Counted from the stretch's first letter, positions 42,037 through 51,928 are shown. The stretch: 64,000 nucleotides of DNA from Paraburkholderia sp. UYCP14C (GCF_004197395.1 NZ_SELS01000020.1:1-64000), one strand, 5' to 3'. Numbers and translations: made by a program. The notes: generated from the sequence alone by a model not told the origin.

Positions 42037-43038
42037 TTACAGGTCGTCGAACTGGACCAGCGAAATGGTCTTCGCGCCGGTGAGCGGCGCGCCTTCGTCG
42101 CCGCTCGAGCACGGTTCTTCGTCGAACGCGATATCGCCTTGCGGGTCGGCCTCGCCGGTCGCGCGCAGCCCCGCGAACGGAAACAGCTGGTGGTCCATCA
42201 GATGCGAAGGCACCACGTTCGACAGCGCGTTGAACATGTTCTCGATGCGGCCCGGGAAGCGCTTCTCCCAGTCACGCACCAGCGCTTTCATTTCCGCGCG
42301 CTTCAGGTTCGGCTGGCTCCCGCACAGATTGCACGGAATGATCGGGAATTCGCGCAGCTCCGCGTACTTCTCCAGATCGGTTTCCTTCACGTAGGCGAGC
42401 GGCCGGATCACGATGTTCTTGCCGTCGTCCGATTGCAGCTTGGGCGGCATGCCCTTCAGCTTGCCGCCGTAGAACAGGTTCAGGAGCAGCGTCTGCAGGA
42501 TGTCGTCGCGATGATGGCCGAGCGCGATCTTGGTCGCGCCGAGCTCGCCCGCAACGCGGTACAGGATGCCGCGCCGCAGCCGCGAGCACAGCGAGCAGGT
42601 GGTCTTGCCCTCCGGCACGAGCCGCTTGACGATGCTGTAGGTGTCCTGGTTCTCGATGTGAAACGGGATGTCGAGCTGGGTCAGATACTCGGGCAGCACG
42701 TGCTCGGGAAAGCCCGGCTGCTTCTGGTCGAGATTCACCGCGACGATGTCGAAATTGATCGGCGCGCGCTCGCGCAACCGCATCAGGATGTCGAGCATCG
42801 CGTAGCTATCCTTGCCGCCCGACAGGCACACCATCACCTTGTCGCCGTCCTCGATCATGTTGTAGTCGCCGATCGCCTGGCCGACCTGGCGCGCGAGACG
42901 CTTGAACAGCTTGTTGTTCTCGTACGCTTCCTTCTGCTCGCGGCGTGTGAGCGGCGATTTCGGGGCGCGTGCGGCGCTCGGCGCCGCGCTGGCCTCGGCG
43001 GCCTGGTTGGCTGCGTTCAGCATGTCCGGTGCATTCAT
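42037..43038 (-). CDS. ttcA: tRNA 2-thiocytidine(32) synthetase TtcA
   Basis: A 333-aa enzyme that thiolates cytidine 32 of some tRNAs. It has the PP-loop [10 protein letters not shown] near residue 75, the paired cysteines CSLCSR near 147 for the Fe-S cluster, and a third Cys in [18 protein letters not shown] near 237. The N-terminal 30 residues are Ala-rich and the C-terminal 50 residues form an acidic tail. It is followed upstream by folB, with 3 bp between them. Confidence 0.95.
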   Translation of the reverse strand: MNAPDMLNAANQAAEASAAPSAARAPKSPLTRREQKEAYENNKLFKRLARQVGQAIGDYNMIEDGDKVMVCLSGGKDSYAMLDILMRLRERAPINFDIVAVNLDQKQPGFPEHVLPEYLTQLDIPFHIENQDTYSIVKRLVPEGKTTCSLCSRLRRGILYRVAGELGATKIALGHHRDDILQTLLLNLFYGGKLKGMPPKLQSDDGKNIVIRPLAYVKETDLEKYAELREFPIIPCNLCGSQPNLKRAEMKALVRDWEKRFPGRIENMFNALSNVVPSHLMDHQLFPFAGLRATGEADPQGDIAFDEEPCSSGDEGAPLTGAKTISLVQFDDL

Positions 43039-43041
43039 CGC

Positions 43042-43437
43042 TCAGTCCTCCTTGATGCGGAAGACTTCGACGCCGACCGCATCGCAGTCCGGATACACGT
43101 CCGGCTTCTCGGTCGACACGCGTGCGCCGCGCACCTGCGGATGTTCGAGCATCGCGCGCACGAGGTCGTCGCACAGCGTTTCCTGCAGATGGATATGGCC
43201 TTGCGACACGCGTTTGGCGATCGTCGAGCGCATGAAGTCGTAGTCGACGACTTCGGTGAGCTTGTCTTGCACCGGCGTGGACATCGCGAGCGGCACGAAC
43301 AGTTCGACGTTGATCACGACGCGCTGCTCGCCGCGCTTTTCGAAGTCGTGCACACCGATATTGATGTGCACTTCGTAATTGCGCAGGAAAAGCCGGCGGC
43401 AATCGGCGAGCCGGGGGTGTGAAAGAGCGGCAAACAT
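43042..43437 (-). CDS. folB: dihydroneopterin aldolase FolB
   Basis: A 131-aa folate pathway enzyme converting 7,8-dihydroneopterin to 6-hydroxymethyl-dihydropterin and glycolaldehyde. ATG 43437 (MFAALSHPRL) is preferred to an upstream in-frame start. Family features: NYEVHINIGVHDFEKRGEQRVVINVEL, then VDYDFMRSTI and LQETLCDDLVRAML, and VSTEKPDVYPDCDAVGVEVFR. The catalytic Glu and Lys are present. It is 3 bp ahead of ttcA. Confidence 0.92.
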   Translation of the reverse strand: MFAALSHPRLADCRRLFLRNYEVHINIGVHDFEKRGEQRVVINVELFVPLAMSTPVQDKLTEVVDYDFMRSTIAKRVSQGHIHLQETLCDDLVRAMLEHPQVRGARVSTEKPDVYPDCDAVGVEVFRIKED

Positions 43438-43525
43438 GTTCGTTCCAATCAAAAAAGCGTGCGGGGCACGCAAAGGGGCGCTTCGCTACCGGCGACGGCC
43501 GCCTCGAAGGCCGGCCGCGGGCGTG

Positions 43526-44353
43526 TCAGGCGCCCGTCAAAAACATCACGTCGCGCGGCAGCGGCACGAGGTGCTGCCCGCCGTCGACCACCAGCGTCGT
43601 TCCGGTGACGCCGGCTGCATCCGCGAGATACAGCGCGGCGGCGACGATATCCTCGGGCCGCGACGCACGGCCAAGAGGCGTCATACGGTGAGCGGCCTCG
43701 AACCCGTCCTGGGTCTGGTCGCCCGATTGCATGGTCAGGCCGGGCGCAAGCCCGACCACCCGGACCTTCGGTGCGAGCGCCTGGGCGAGCGCGACCGTCG
43801 CGGTCTGCAGCGCCGCCTTCGACAGCGTGTACGACAGATAGTCCGGGTTCATGTTGTACAGCTTCTGGTCCAGCACGTTGATCACGACGCCGCGCTGGCT
43901 TTCGTCGCGCAGCGCCGCATTGGGCGTCGCGTCGTAAAGCATGCGCGCGAGCACCAGCGGCGCGCCGACGTTCATCGCGGTCAGCTTCAGCAGCAGCTCG
44001 TAGCCGACGTCGCGCGCCGTGTCTTCCTCGAAGCGTGACGCGTTGTTGACGATGCACGATGGGCGCCCGAGCGCGGCGGTGCAGTCCGGCAGCAGCCGCG
44101 CGACCTGCGCCTCGTCGCCGAGCTCGGCGTGCAGCGCAACCGCGCGGCGGCCCAGCGCGACGATCTGTTCGACGACTTCGTCGGCTTCCTCACGCGAGGC
44201 GCCATAGTGCACGGCCACGTCCCAGCCGCGCGCGGCGAAGCCGAGTGCGAGCGCGCGCCCGATGCGGCGCGCCGCACCGGTAACCAGCACGACGCGGGGC
44301 GGTTCAGTCGGCGCTACGGCCGCGCGGGCAGCGATGTCCGGAGAAACGGTCAT
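43526..44353 (-). CDS. SDR oxidoreductase, pteridine-reductase/FolM-like
   Basis: A 275-aa short-chain dehydrogenase. The NADPH motif is TGAARRIG, with Arg residues typical of pteridine reductase and FolM. A further VNNASRFEED, then catalytic YLSYTLSKAA (Y-x3-K), and APGLTMQSGDQTQD in the pteridine-reductase style. Adjacent to folB, so a dihydromonapterin or dihydrofolate reductase role is likely. Its start lies 13 bp from a divergent methyltransferase gene. Confidence 0.82.
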   Translation of the reverse strand: MTVSPDIAARAAVAPTEPPRVVLVTGAARRIGRALALGFAARGWDVAVHYGASREEADEVVEQIVALGRRAVALHAELGDEAQVARLLPDCTAALGRPSCIVNNASRFEEDTARDVGYELLLKLTAMNVGAPLVLARMLYDATPNAALRDESQRGVVINVLDQKLYNMNPDYLSYTLSKAALQTATVALAQALAPKVRVVGLAPGLTMQSGDQTQDGFEAAHRMTPLGRASRPEDIVAAALYLADAAGVTGTTLVVDGGQHLVPLPRDVMFLTGA

Positions 44354-44366
44354 TTACAATGCGGGG

Positions 44367-45569
44367 ATGAATCCGAAAGCTCACCAACCCGATAGTTTAC
44401 CTGCTCCCGGCCCGAGCGCGCTTGCGCAGTCCGATGCGCTGGTCGCCGAGATCCGTGCGCAGCTCGACGCGGCCGGCGGCTGGCTGCCGTTCGACCGCTA
44501 CATGGAGCGCGCGTTGTATGCACCGGGGCTCGGCTACTACAGCGGCGGTGCGCGTAAATTCGGCCTGCGCGCCGATGACGGCAGCGACTTCGTCACCGCG
44601 CCGGAATTGTCGCCGCTGTTCGCCGCGACGCTCGCGCGCCCGGTCGCCGAAGCGTTGGAGGCGAGCGGCACGCGCGACGTGATGGAGTTCGGTGCCGGCA
44701 CCGGCAAGCTCGCGGCGGGGCTGCTCAATGCGCTCGACGCGCTCGACGCCGAATTCGACAGCTATTCGATCGTCGATCTGTCGGGTGAGTTGCGCGAGCG
44801 GCAGCGCGAAACGATCGCGGCGGCGGCGCCCGCGCTGCTCGCCAAAGTGCGTTGGCTCGACGCATTGCCGGAGCGTTTCGAAGGCGTGGTGATCGGCAAC
44901 GAGGTGCTCGATGCGATGCCGGTGCGGCTCTTCGCGCAAAGCGGCGGGGTCTGGCACGAGCGCGGCGTGGTGTGGCGCGACGGCGCGTTCGGGTTCGACG
45001 ACCGTCGCGTCGTAGCCGCCGCGGATCTCGCGCTGCTCTCCGAAATCGATGCGATCCGCGAGCCGGCCGCCGACGACTACCTGACCGAAACGCACGAAGC
45101 CGCGCGCGCCTTCACGCGCACGATCTGCACGATGCTCGCGCGCGGCGCGATCTTGCTGATCGACTACGGCTTTCCGCGCCACGAGTACTACCACGACCAG
45201 CGCGCGCAGGGCACGCTGATGTGCCACTACCGGCACCGCGCGCACGGCGACCCGTTCCTTTATCCCGGTCTGCAGGACATCACCGCGCACGTCGAATTCA
45301 CCGGCATCGCCGAGGCCGGCGTCGAGACCGGCGCGGACCTGCTCGGCTTCACGTCGCAAGCACGCTTCCTGCTGAACGCGGGCGTCACCGAGGCGCTCGG
45401 CGAGATCGATCCCGACGACACCGCGCGCTTTCTGCCCGCGGCCAATGCGGTGCAGAAGCTGCTGTCCGAGGCGGAGATGGGCGAGCTTTTCAAGGTGATC
45501 GCGTTTTCGCGCGGACTCGACGATACACTGCGCGCCTTTTCGAGCGGCGATCGCTCGCATACGCTGTGA
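44367..45569 (+). CDS. SAM-dependent methyltransferase, MidA/NDUFAF7-like
   Basis: A 400-aa protein of the COG1565 family. ATG 44367 is preferred; upstream codons overlap the divergent SDR promoter. The SAM motif is VMEFGAGTGKLAAGLL near residue 110, then IVDLSGELRERQRET, and GNEVLDAMPVRLF. The ALLIDYG-like segment ILLIDYGFPRHEYYHDQR and GTLMCYRHRAH-like text identify the family. The eukaryotic homologue dimethylates an Arg of complex I NDUFS2. The bacterial substrate is uncertain. Confidence 0.87.
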   Translation: MNPKAHQPDSLPAPGPSALAQSDALVAEIRAQLDAAGGWLPFDRYMERALYAPGLGYYSGGARKFGLRADDGSDFVTAPELSPLFAATLARPVAEALEASGTRDVMEFGAGTGKLAAGLLNALDALDAEFDSYSIVDLSGELRERQRETIAAAAPALLAKVRWLDALPERFEGVVIGNEVLDAMPVRLFAQSGGVWHERGVVWRDGAFGFDDRRVVAAADLALLSEIDAIREPAADDYLTETHEAARAFTRTICTMLARGAILLIDYGFPRHEYYHDQRAQGTLMCHYRHRAHGDPFLYPGLQDITAHVEFTGIAEAGVETGADLLGFTSQARFLLNAGVTEALGEIDPDDTARFLPAANAVQKLLSEAEMGELFKVIAFSRGLDDTLRAFSSGDRSHTL

Positions 45570-45600
45570 TTGTGGATCCGCTCTGGTTCGAGGACTCGCG

Positions 45601-45795
45601 ATGATTCGCTGGCTTTTGACTACCTTCGTTGCGGTCGCGGTGCTGTCGTCGTGCTGGCCGTGGCTGCGCAAGCTGGGCATCGGCCGGATGCCCGGCGACG
45701 TGACCTTGCGGCTGTTCGGCCGCGAGTATCCGTTTCCGTTCATGTCGACGCTGGTGCTGTCGATGCTGTTGTCGCTGCTGGCGCGGGTGTTGTAG
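45601..45795 (+). CDS. DUF2905 small membrane protein
   Basis: A 64-aa protein with two TM segments around LRKLGIGRMPGDVTLRLFGREYPFPF, the DUF2905 signature (RMPGD then Y-FPF). No known function. Lies 31 bp after the methyltransferase and is probably cotranscribed. Confidence 0.85.
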   Translation: MIRWLLTTFVAVAVLSSCWPWLRKLGIGRMPGDVTLRLFGREYPFPFMSTLVLSMLLSLLARVL

Positions 45796-45827
45796 ACGCC
45801 GTCGCGCTACTTCACACCCGCGCGACT

Positions 45828-47060
45828 TCAAGCCAGCGCAGCCTCCACCGCTCGCACCCGCTCCTCGTGCACGGCATCCTTGATGCCGGCCGGCGCGTCG
45901 GCGAGCCGCTGCGCCACTGCCCCCGCATCCACGCCTCGCGCGGCCACCAGCGCAACCCTCAGCCGCTCGGCCTGCGGGTACTCGCACATCTCGAAGCCGA
46001 GCCGCCCGCGCGCGTCGGACTCGCAGGCTTGCAATGCCTCGGCGAAGCGCGCCGGCTTCCTGATCGCGTCGCTGCGCTCCAGCAGGCGCACCAGAGCCGC
46101 CGCCCCCATCTCCATCACGCGACGAATATTGCCGTGCTCACGCGCGACCAGCACCGCGAGATCGCGGCACTCATTCGGCACGCGCAACCGCTCGCACAGC
46201 GGCTTCAGCAGATCGACGCTGCGGCCCTCGTGCCCGATGTGCCGCGGCAGCACGTCCTCCGGCGTGGTGGCCTTGCCGAGGTCGTGTGTGAGCGCCGCGA
46301 AGCGCACCGGCAGCGCGTAGCCCTGCTGCGCGGCATGGTCGAGCACCATCATCACGTGGACACCGGTATCGACCTCGGGGTGATAGTCGGCGCGCTGAGG
46401 CACGCCGAATAGCGCGTCGATCTCGGGCAGAATCCGCGCGAGCGCGCCGCAGTCGCGCAGCACGTCGAACATCCGCGACGGCTTCTTCTCCATCAGTCCG
46501 CGCGACACCTCCTGCCACACGCGCTCGGCCACCAGCGCATCGGCTTCGCCGTCGGCGACCATCCGGCGCATCAGCGCCAGCGTTTCCGGCGCGACCGTGA
46601 AATCGACGAAGCGCGCCGCGAAACGCGCGATGCGCAGAATCCGCACCGGGTCTTCGAGGAACGCATCGCTGACATGGCGAAAGAGGCGCGCCTGCAAGTC
46701 GGCCCTGCCGTTGAACGGATCGATGACCGGCCCAGTCAGTTCGCCGTCGGGGCGCACCTCGCGTGCCATCGCGTTGACCGTCAGATCGCGGCGCGCGAGG
46801 TCTTCCTCCAGCGTCACGTCGGGCGCATAGAAAAACTGGAAGCCGTGATAGCCGGCCGCCGTCTTGCGCTCGGTGCGCGCGAGCGCGTACTCCTCGTGCG
46901 TCTGCGGATGCAGAAATACCGGAAAGTCCTTCCCCACCGGCCGATAGCCCTGCGCGACCATCTGCTCGGGCGTCGCGCCCACCACCACGTAGTCGCGGTC
47001 CTGCACCGGCACGCCGAGCAACTCGTCGCGAACCGCGCCGCCTACCGCGTAAATATTCAT
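45828..47060 (-). CDS. cca: multifunctional CCA tRNA nucleotidyltransferase
   Basis: A 410-aa enzyme adding or repairing tRNA CCA ends. ATG 47060 overlaps the GST stop (ATGA); the frame is open upstream but encodes GST antisense-free read-through. The class II motif is YAVGGAVRDELLGVPVQDRDYVVVG, then RRDLTVNAMAREV, and FLEDPVRILRIARFAARF. An HD domain is visible (DHAAQQGYALPVRFAALTHDLGK, then HIGHEGRS). The C-terminus ends at residue 410, the normal length. Confidence 0.95.
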   Translation of the reverse strand: MNIYAVGGAVRDELLGVPVQDRDYVVVGATPEQMVAQGYRPVGKDFPVFLHPQTHEEYALARTERKTAAGYHGFQFFYAPDVTLEEDLARRDLTVNAMAREVRPDGELTGPVIDPFNGRADLQARLFRHVSDAFLEDPVRILRIARFAARFVDFTVAPETLALMRRMVADGEADALVAERVWQEVSRGLMEKKPSRMFDVLRDCGALARILPEIDALFGVPQRADYHPEVDTGVHVMMVLDHAAQQGYALPVRFAALTHDLGKATTPEDVLPRHIGHEGRSVDLLKPLCERLRVPNECRDLAVLVAREHGNIRRVMEMGAAALVRLLERSDAIRKPARFAEALQACESDARGRLGFEMCEYPQAERLRVALVAARGVDAGAVAQRLADAPAGIKDAVHEERVRAVEAALA

Positions 47061-47710
47061 GGGCATTCGTCTTGATAGGCGATCGCGTGCGTTTCGCGGC
47101 GCGAGGCGTCGATCCATGCATTGACCGCGGGCAGCGCGCCAAGCCGCTCGACATAGGCGGCCGCGGTCTCCGACAACGCCGGCTGCCACGTGTTGAAGCG
47201 CATCGCGACCGGCGCGTACATCGCGTCGGCAATGCCGAACTCGCCGAACAGGAACGGACCGCCATAGGTTTCGAGGCAGTCGCGCCAGATCGTTTCGATC
47301 CGCGCGATATCGGCGAGCGCGCCCGGCGTCGCGTTCTTGCCCGGAAACGACGCGCGGATGTTCATCCACATCTTCGAGCGCAATTCGCCGAAGCCCGAGT
47401 GCATTTCGGCACTGACGCTGCGCGCATGCGCGCGCGCCGCCGGGTCGCGCGGCCACAGCGCGTGCTGCGGGAAGCGCTCGGCGAGCGTTTCGGCGATCGC
47501 GAGCGAATCCCACACGGCCTGCCCCGCGTCGTCGATCAGGCACGGCACCTTGCCCGGTCCGCGCGGTGCCTGAGCGCGGATCTTTGCAGTCGTGTCCGCT
47601 TCGTACAGCAGGATCAGCTCTTCTTCGAACGGAATGCCGAAGTGCGTGAGCAGCAGCCACGGACGCATCGACCACGACGAATAGTTCTTGTCACCTATCA
47701 GCAGTTTCAT
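47057..47710 (-). CDS. glutathione S-transferase family protein
   Basis: A 217-aa cytosolic GST. The thioredoxin-like N-terminal domain has NYSSWSMRPWLLLTHFGIPFEE, with Ser in the usual catalytic zone, and PGKVPCLID then DSLAIAETLAE for glutathione binding. The C-terminal all-helical domain follows. It overlaps cca by ATGA. Substrate unknown. Confidence 0.88.
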   Translation of the reverse strand: MKLLIGDKNYSSWSMRPWLLLTHFGIPFEEELILLYEADTTAKIRAQAPRGPGKVPCLIDDAGQAVWDSLAIAETLAERFPQHALWPRDPAARAHARSVSAEMHSGFGELRSKMWMNIRASFPGKNATPGALADIARIETIWRDCLETYGGPFLFGEFGIADAMYAPVAMRFNTWQPALSETAAAYVERLGALPAVNAWIDASRRETHAIAYQDECP

Positions 47711-47741
47711 ACTTGTTATCAGGAAGAGAGAGGAAAAGGAT

Positions 47742-48695
47742 CTAGCGCCCTGCGCTGGCGCGGAACGTGTCGAGCCGCGAACCCGAGGCCGCGCCGGTCA
47801 GATACGTCGGTACGATCGCCTCGATGCTGACCGGTTCGAGTCCGAGCTCCGGCGCGAGCGGCCCGCTCAGAATATTGGCGACCTTCATCGAATCGAGATT
47901 GTCGCGCGAAATCACCGGTTCGCCCGGCGCCAATTCGAAGCTCAGCGCCTGCAGACGCGCGAGCGGCTCCGGCAGACGGATGATGCGCGCATGCTTGCCG
48001 ATCACGTCGCCGCAGTACGAAACCAGGTCTTCGAGCGTGTAGACGGTCGGGCCGCCGAGCTCGTAGGTGCGGCCGCTGGCGCCGTCGAGATCGAGCACGT
48101 TGACGATCGCCTTCGCGACGTCGCCGACGTAGACCGGCTGGAACTGCGCGTCCGGCATCGCGAGCGGAATGGCCGGAAACACGCGCTGCAAAAACGCGAA
48201 CTTGTTCAGAAACGCGTCCTCGGGGCCGAACACGACCGACGGCCGGAAGATCGTCCACGCAACATTTGCCGCATGCACGGCTTTCTCGCCGTCGGCTTTC
48301 GAGCGCGAATACATGCTTGGGCCGTTCGGATCGGCGCCGAGCGCGCTCAGATGAATCAGCCGATGCACGCCCTTGCCTTCGCAGGCGGCGACGATGCGCG
48401 TCGGCAGCTCGACGTGCGCATGCGCGAACTCCTTTCCATAGGGCTTGCCGCGTTTGCCGTTCAGGATGCCGACGAGGTTGATCACGCAATCCACGCCTTC
48501 GACGAAGCGCGCGAGCTGCACCGGATCGAACACGTCGGTTTCGAGCACGTCGATCGGCTGCATGGTCAGATGGCGCGCGTTGTAGCGTCGCCGTGTGGCG
48601 ACGCGCACGTCCTTGCCCATCTCGACGAGCGCGTTGATGAGGTAGCTGCCGATGAACCCGGAGCCGCCGATGACCGCGATGGCTTGATGTCGCAT
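47742..48695 (-). CDS. NDUFA9-like NAD(P)-binding protein
   Basis: A 317-aa atypical SDR. ATG 48695 with GGGAG upstream; codons before it are read-through. The NAD motif is AVIGGSGFIGSYLINALVEMG. Later LIHLSALGADPNGPSMYSRSKADGEKAV and FRPSVVFGPEDAFLNKFAFL are typical of the complex I NDUFA9 / YfcH-type subgroup. It is predicted to be soluble; membership in a respiratory complex is not established in bacteria. Confidence 0.85.
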   Translation of the reverse strand: MRHQAIAVIGGSGFIGSYLINALVEMGKDVRVATRRRYNARHLTMQPIDVLETDVFDPVQLARFVEGVDCVINLVGILNGKRGKPYGKEFAHAHVELPTRIVAACEGKGVHRLIHLSALGADPNGPSMYSRSKADGEKAVHAANVAWTIFRPSVVFGPEDAFLNKFAFLQRVFPAIPLAMPDAQFQPVYVGDVAKAIVNVLDLDGASGRTYELGGPTVYTLEDLVSYCGDVIGKHARIIRLPEPLARLQALSFELAPGEPVISRDNLDSMKVANILSGPLAPELGLEPVSIEAIVPTYLTGAASGSRLDTFRASAGR

Positions 48696-48777
48696 TTTTC
48701 GACTCCCTGATGGAAGCCGCGGCAACGGCTGGCGAAGCGCGCCGCAATCTCTGAACGAGGTTGCGGCGGCAAGGCGC

Positions 48778-50745
48778 TTACGGTGCGATGTAACCCAGGC
48801 GCGCCTTCAGCGATTGCGGACGGCCTTCGAACAATGCCGCGTAGTAGACCGTGTTGGACAACACATTCTTCACGTAGTCGCGCGTTTCCTGGAACGGAAT
48901 CGCCTCGGCGAAGACCGCGCCTTCGACCGGCCGCTGCAGCGACTGCCGCCAGTTGCGCGGACGGCCCGGACCTGCGTTGTATCCAGCGGTGGCCAGCACG
49001 GCGGATCCGTCGAACTGATTGTAGATCATCGCCAGGTAGTTGGTGCCGAGCAGGATGTTGGTGTTGATGTCGTTCATCTGCTCGCGCGATATCGGCCCCA
49101 GACCGATCTTTTTCGCGACCAGTTGCGCGGTGGCGGGCATCAGCTGCATCAGTCCGCCCGCACCGACGTCCGAGCGCGCGTTGATGATGAAGCGCGACTC
49201 CTGGCGAATCAGCCCGTACGCCCACTCGACGTCGAGCCCGCTCGACTGCGCGTCCTGCTCGACGATGTTGCGGAACGGCGATAGATAGCGCAGCGAGAAA
49301 TCGTGCTCGCTCTTCGTGCGGTCCGCGGTGTTGACGGTGCGGTCGTACAGTTCGATGCGGCGAGCGTACTCGGCGACCGCCAGCAGTTGCCGGTCGGACA
49401 TGGTGCGCAGCGGCCAGTTCCACTCGCGGTTGCCTTCGATCCGCAGATTCAGCGCATAGAAGCGCTGCGCCAGATCGAAGCCCGGCGTGGTGCCGGCCTG
49501 CTGCACTTCGGCGTCGGTCACGGTGGTTTTCGGCGGCACCGTGATCTTCTGGCCGAGCTCTTCGAGCGCGAGCTGACCGTAGAAGTTGAAGTTCGACGCG
49601 ATCGACTGGAATTCCTGGCTCGCCGTGGCCGTGTCGCCGGCCTGCTTCAGCGCGCGCGCATGCCAGTACACCCACGACGGCTGCTTGCGCAGCGACTCGG
49701 GCATCTGCTCGATCGACCAGCGCACCATGTTCCAGTCGCCGGCGAGCAGCGCGCTGCGGGTGCGCCATTCATACGCGGGATTCGACAGCGGCGCGTTCGC
49801 CGACAGCCTGAACCAGTCAACCGCGCCGGGCATCTGCTTGAGCGCGCCCTGATAGCCGATCGTGCCCCAGCCGATCGCGCGCTCCGGCGAATTCAGCGAC
49901 GGCGCGACCGACGCGAACGTGGCCGCGGCCATGGCCGGATCGTTGCGCGCCATGCGCGTGATCGCGAGCAGCGCCAGCTGATGCGATTGCGGATCCGGCC
50001 CGACGCCGCGCGCGAGCAGCAGCGGCGGCGTATTGGCCGCCTGGTCGAACAGGACCGGGTCGGGCGGCTGGTCGCCGAGCGCGTCGACGAGCTTGCTGCC
50101 GGTGCTCGTGTAGTTCTGCTCGTACGCGAGACGGATTTGCGCCCAGATGTCGTCGGCGCTGAACTGATGGTTCACCCCGAGCACCGTGATCAGATCGACG
50201 CAGCCGTCGCCGTACCATTTCGGATCGACGAGCAGCGCGCGCGCCGCGTCCGCGACGTTCTCGCCGCGCGACGCGCGCGATTCGAGCGCGTAGCACTTGA
50301 CCTGGGTGTCGTCGTCGAGCACGAACTTCGCGTACTGCTGGTCGAAGTTGCGCCAGTCGTGGCGCGTGCCGAGCACGGTCAGGTAGTCGTTGCGCATGCG
50401 ATCGGCGATCGCCTGGCCGTCGTACTTCTGCAGGAACGCGAGCACGGGCGCGTCCGGCGCGTCGACGCGCGCATGGCCGGTCGCATCGAACAGCTGCGGC
50501 TTGATCTGGAAATACTCCAGATACGACGGCGCCGGATAGTTCGGGATCATGCTCGCGAGCTGGGCCGCACGCGCCGCGTCGTTAGTACGCGCGGCTTCGC
50601 GAAGCTGGATGAAAATCTGGTCGTCGTTGGTGAGTTGCGACTGCGGGAGGGGCTTGACGGCCGAGGCGGTGCTGCAGGCTACGAGTGCCGCTGCGGCCAG
50701 CGCGATACCGGCCGCGCGATATACTCGAAAAAGGCGTTTTGACAT
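48778..50745 (-). CDS. slt: soluble lytic murein transglycosylase (Slt70-like)
   Basis: A 655-aa periplasmic lipoprotein cleaving peptidoglycan glycan strands. ATG 50745; lipoprotein signal ends in LAAAALVACST. A superhelical U-shaped domain of helical repeats spans about 40-470, and the C-terminal catalytic domain has Glu in GLIRQESRFIINARSDVGAGG. It ends with AGYNAGPGRPRNW. The upstream 92 codons overlap the opposite-strand cyclo-ligase gene and are not used. Confidence 0.92.
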   Translation of the reverse strand: MSKRLFRVYRAAGIALAAAALVACSTASAVKPLPQSQLTNDDQIFIQLREAARTNDAARAAQLASMIPNYPAPSYLEYFQIKPQLFDATGHARVDAPDAPVLAFLQKYDGQAIADRMRNDYLTVLGTRHDWRNFDQQYAKFVLDDDTQVKCYALESRASRGENVADAARALLVDPKWYGDGCVDLITVLGVNHQFSADDIWAQIRLAYEQNYTSTGSKLVDALGDQPPDPVLFDQAANTPPLLLARGVGPDPQSHQLALLAITRMARNDPAMAAATFASVAPSLNSPERAIGWGTIGYQGALKQMPGAVDWFRLSANAPLSNPAYEWRTRSALLAGDWNMVRWSIEQMPESLRKQPSWVYWHARALKQAGDTATASQEFQSIASNFNFYGQLALEELGQKITVPPKTTVTDAEVQQAGTTPGFDLAQRFYALNLRIEGNREWNWPLRTMSDRQLLAVAEYARRIELYDRTVNTADRTKSEHDFSLRYLSPFRNIVEQDAQSSGLDVEWAYGLIRQESRFIINARSDVGAGGLMQLMPATAQLVAKKIGLGPISREQMNDINTNILLGTNYLAMIYNQFDGSAVLATAGYNAGPGRPRNWRQSLQRPVEGAVFAEAIPFQETRDYVKNVLSNTVYYAALFEGRPQSLKARLGYIAP

Positions 50746-50765
50746 CGTTGTTTCTGGAGCGCGAA

Positions 50766-51365
50766 TTGGACCCAAGCATAGCATGCAACCCTGTCCCGGC
50801 AACGAAAAAGGCGCTGCGCCGGATGTTGCTGGAAAGCCGTCTGCAAGCGGCTTCCGAGCCGGCGAAGAATGCCGCGCTCGGGCGTCGAATGCTCGACGCG
50901 CTGAAGCACTATGCGGTACGCAGCGCGGGATTCTACTGGCCCCTCGCCGGCGAGTTCGACGCGCGCGGCGCGATCGCGATCTGGCTCGCGGCCGACCCGC
51001 ATCACGAAGCCAGTCTGCCAATCATTAAAGAACGTGGCATGGCGCTCGAATTCCATGCATGGACGCCTGCGACGCCGATGAAAATCGGCCATCACAAGAT
51101 TGCCGAGCCGACCTCGGGGCGCGTCGTGCTGCCCGAGCTGCTGTTCGTGCCTTGCGTGGGTTTCGACTCGGACGGCTATCGTCTCGGCTACGGCGGCGGC
51201 TATTACGACCGCACCCTGGCCGGCTGGCCTGCTGCGCGCAAGCCGGTCACGGTCGGCATCGCGTACGAAGCGTGCCGCATCGACACGCTGGAGCGCGAGG
51301 CGCATGACATTCCGCTGGATCTGATCGTCACCGAGGCGGGGTTTCATCCGCCGCTGCCGGGCTGA
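50766..51365 (+). CDS. 5-formyltetrahydrofolate cyclo-ligase
   Basis: A 199-aa enzyme converting 5-formyl-THF to 5,10-methenyl-THF with ATP. The likely start is TTG 50766, with GGAG at 50756-50759; the first ATG is far inside. The KKALRRMLLESR start and the ATP site VPCVGFDSDGYRLGYGGGYYDRTL are those of the family. It is divergent from the transglycosylase gene (21 bp between starts). Confidence 0.9.
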   Translation: MDPSIACNPVPATKKALRRMLLESRLQAASEPAKNAALGRRMLDALKHYAVRSAGFYWPLAGEFDARGAIAIWLAADPHHEASLPIIKERGMALEFHAWTPATPMKIGHHKIAEPTSGRVVLPELLFVPCVGFDSDGYRLGYGGGYYDRTLAGWPAARKPVTVGIAYEACRIDTLEREAHDIPLDLIVTEAGFHPPLPG

Positions 51366-51415
51366 ACGCGCGCTGTGCCGCAGGTGGCACGCAGCGCTCG
51401 CGCGCTATCCGGTCG

Positions 51416-51928
51416 TTACAGCGAAGCCGCCGCGCGCGCCGCCGTGTCGTACAAGCCCGACGCGTTGCGCATCAACTGCGCGGCCTCGCCGATCTGCTGG
51501 TTGGTCAGCCCGCTTTCCTTGAGTGTCGAGATCAGGCAGTTTTCGCGCACCTCGCGATATTTCAGGCATAGCTCGCGGCCGGCGTCGGTTGCGGAAAAGA
51601 ACACTTCCTTGCCGGTCTTTTCGCTTTTTACATACCCTCTAGCTACGAGCTTTTTCAACGCGTAAGTCGCGACGTGCGTGTCTTCGATGTTCAGCACGAA
51701 GCAGATGTCCGCGAGCTTCTTGCGACGTTCGCGATGGCTCACGTGGTGCAGCAGCGACACCTCGATCGCGGTCATGTCCTTGTCGCCGGCCGCCGACATG
51801 CAGCGCACCATCCAGCGGTTGAACGCATTGCCCGCCATGATCAGCGCGTATTCGAGTTCGGACAGTTCCGCGCTGCTCTCGGAGACGAGATGTTCCGACG
51901 AAACGATCTTGGTGGGATGACGCGTCAT
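51416..51928 (-). CDS. MarR-family winged-helix regulator
   Basis: A 170-aa DNA-binding protein. ATG 51928 gives a normal length; the frame upstream is read-through. The wHTH has AIEVSLLHHVSHRERRKKLADICFVLN, recognition helix DTHVATYALKKLVARGYV and wing KTGKEVFFSATDAG. It is divergent from pxpBCA, 211 bp away, so it could control 5-oxoproline genes, but no proof is present. Confidence 0.8.
   Translation of the reverse strand: MTRHPTKIVSSEHLVSESSAELSELEYALIMAGNAFNRWMVRCMSAAGDKDMTAIEVSLLHHVSHRERRKKLADICFVLNIEDTHVATYALKKLVARGYVKSEKTGKEVFFSATDAGRELCLKYREVRENCLISTLKESGLTNQQIGEAAQLMRNASGLYDTAARAAASL

Noticed and set aside
42139-43422. 427-residue frame antisense to ttcA and folB
   Set aside because: Spans two real genes on the opposite strand and is rich in Arg, His, Ala and Val without structure.
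44397-45743. 448-residue frame antisense to the MidA-like methyltransferase
   Set aside because: Arg-rich shadow; the plus-strand gene has clear SAM motifs.
49303-50742. 479-residue frame antisense to slt
   Set aside because: Shadow of the transglycosylase gene.
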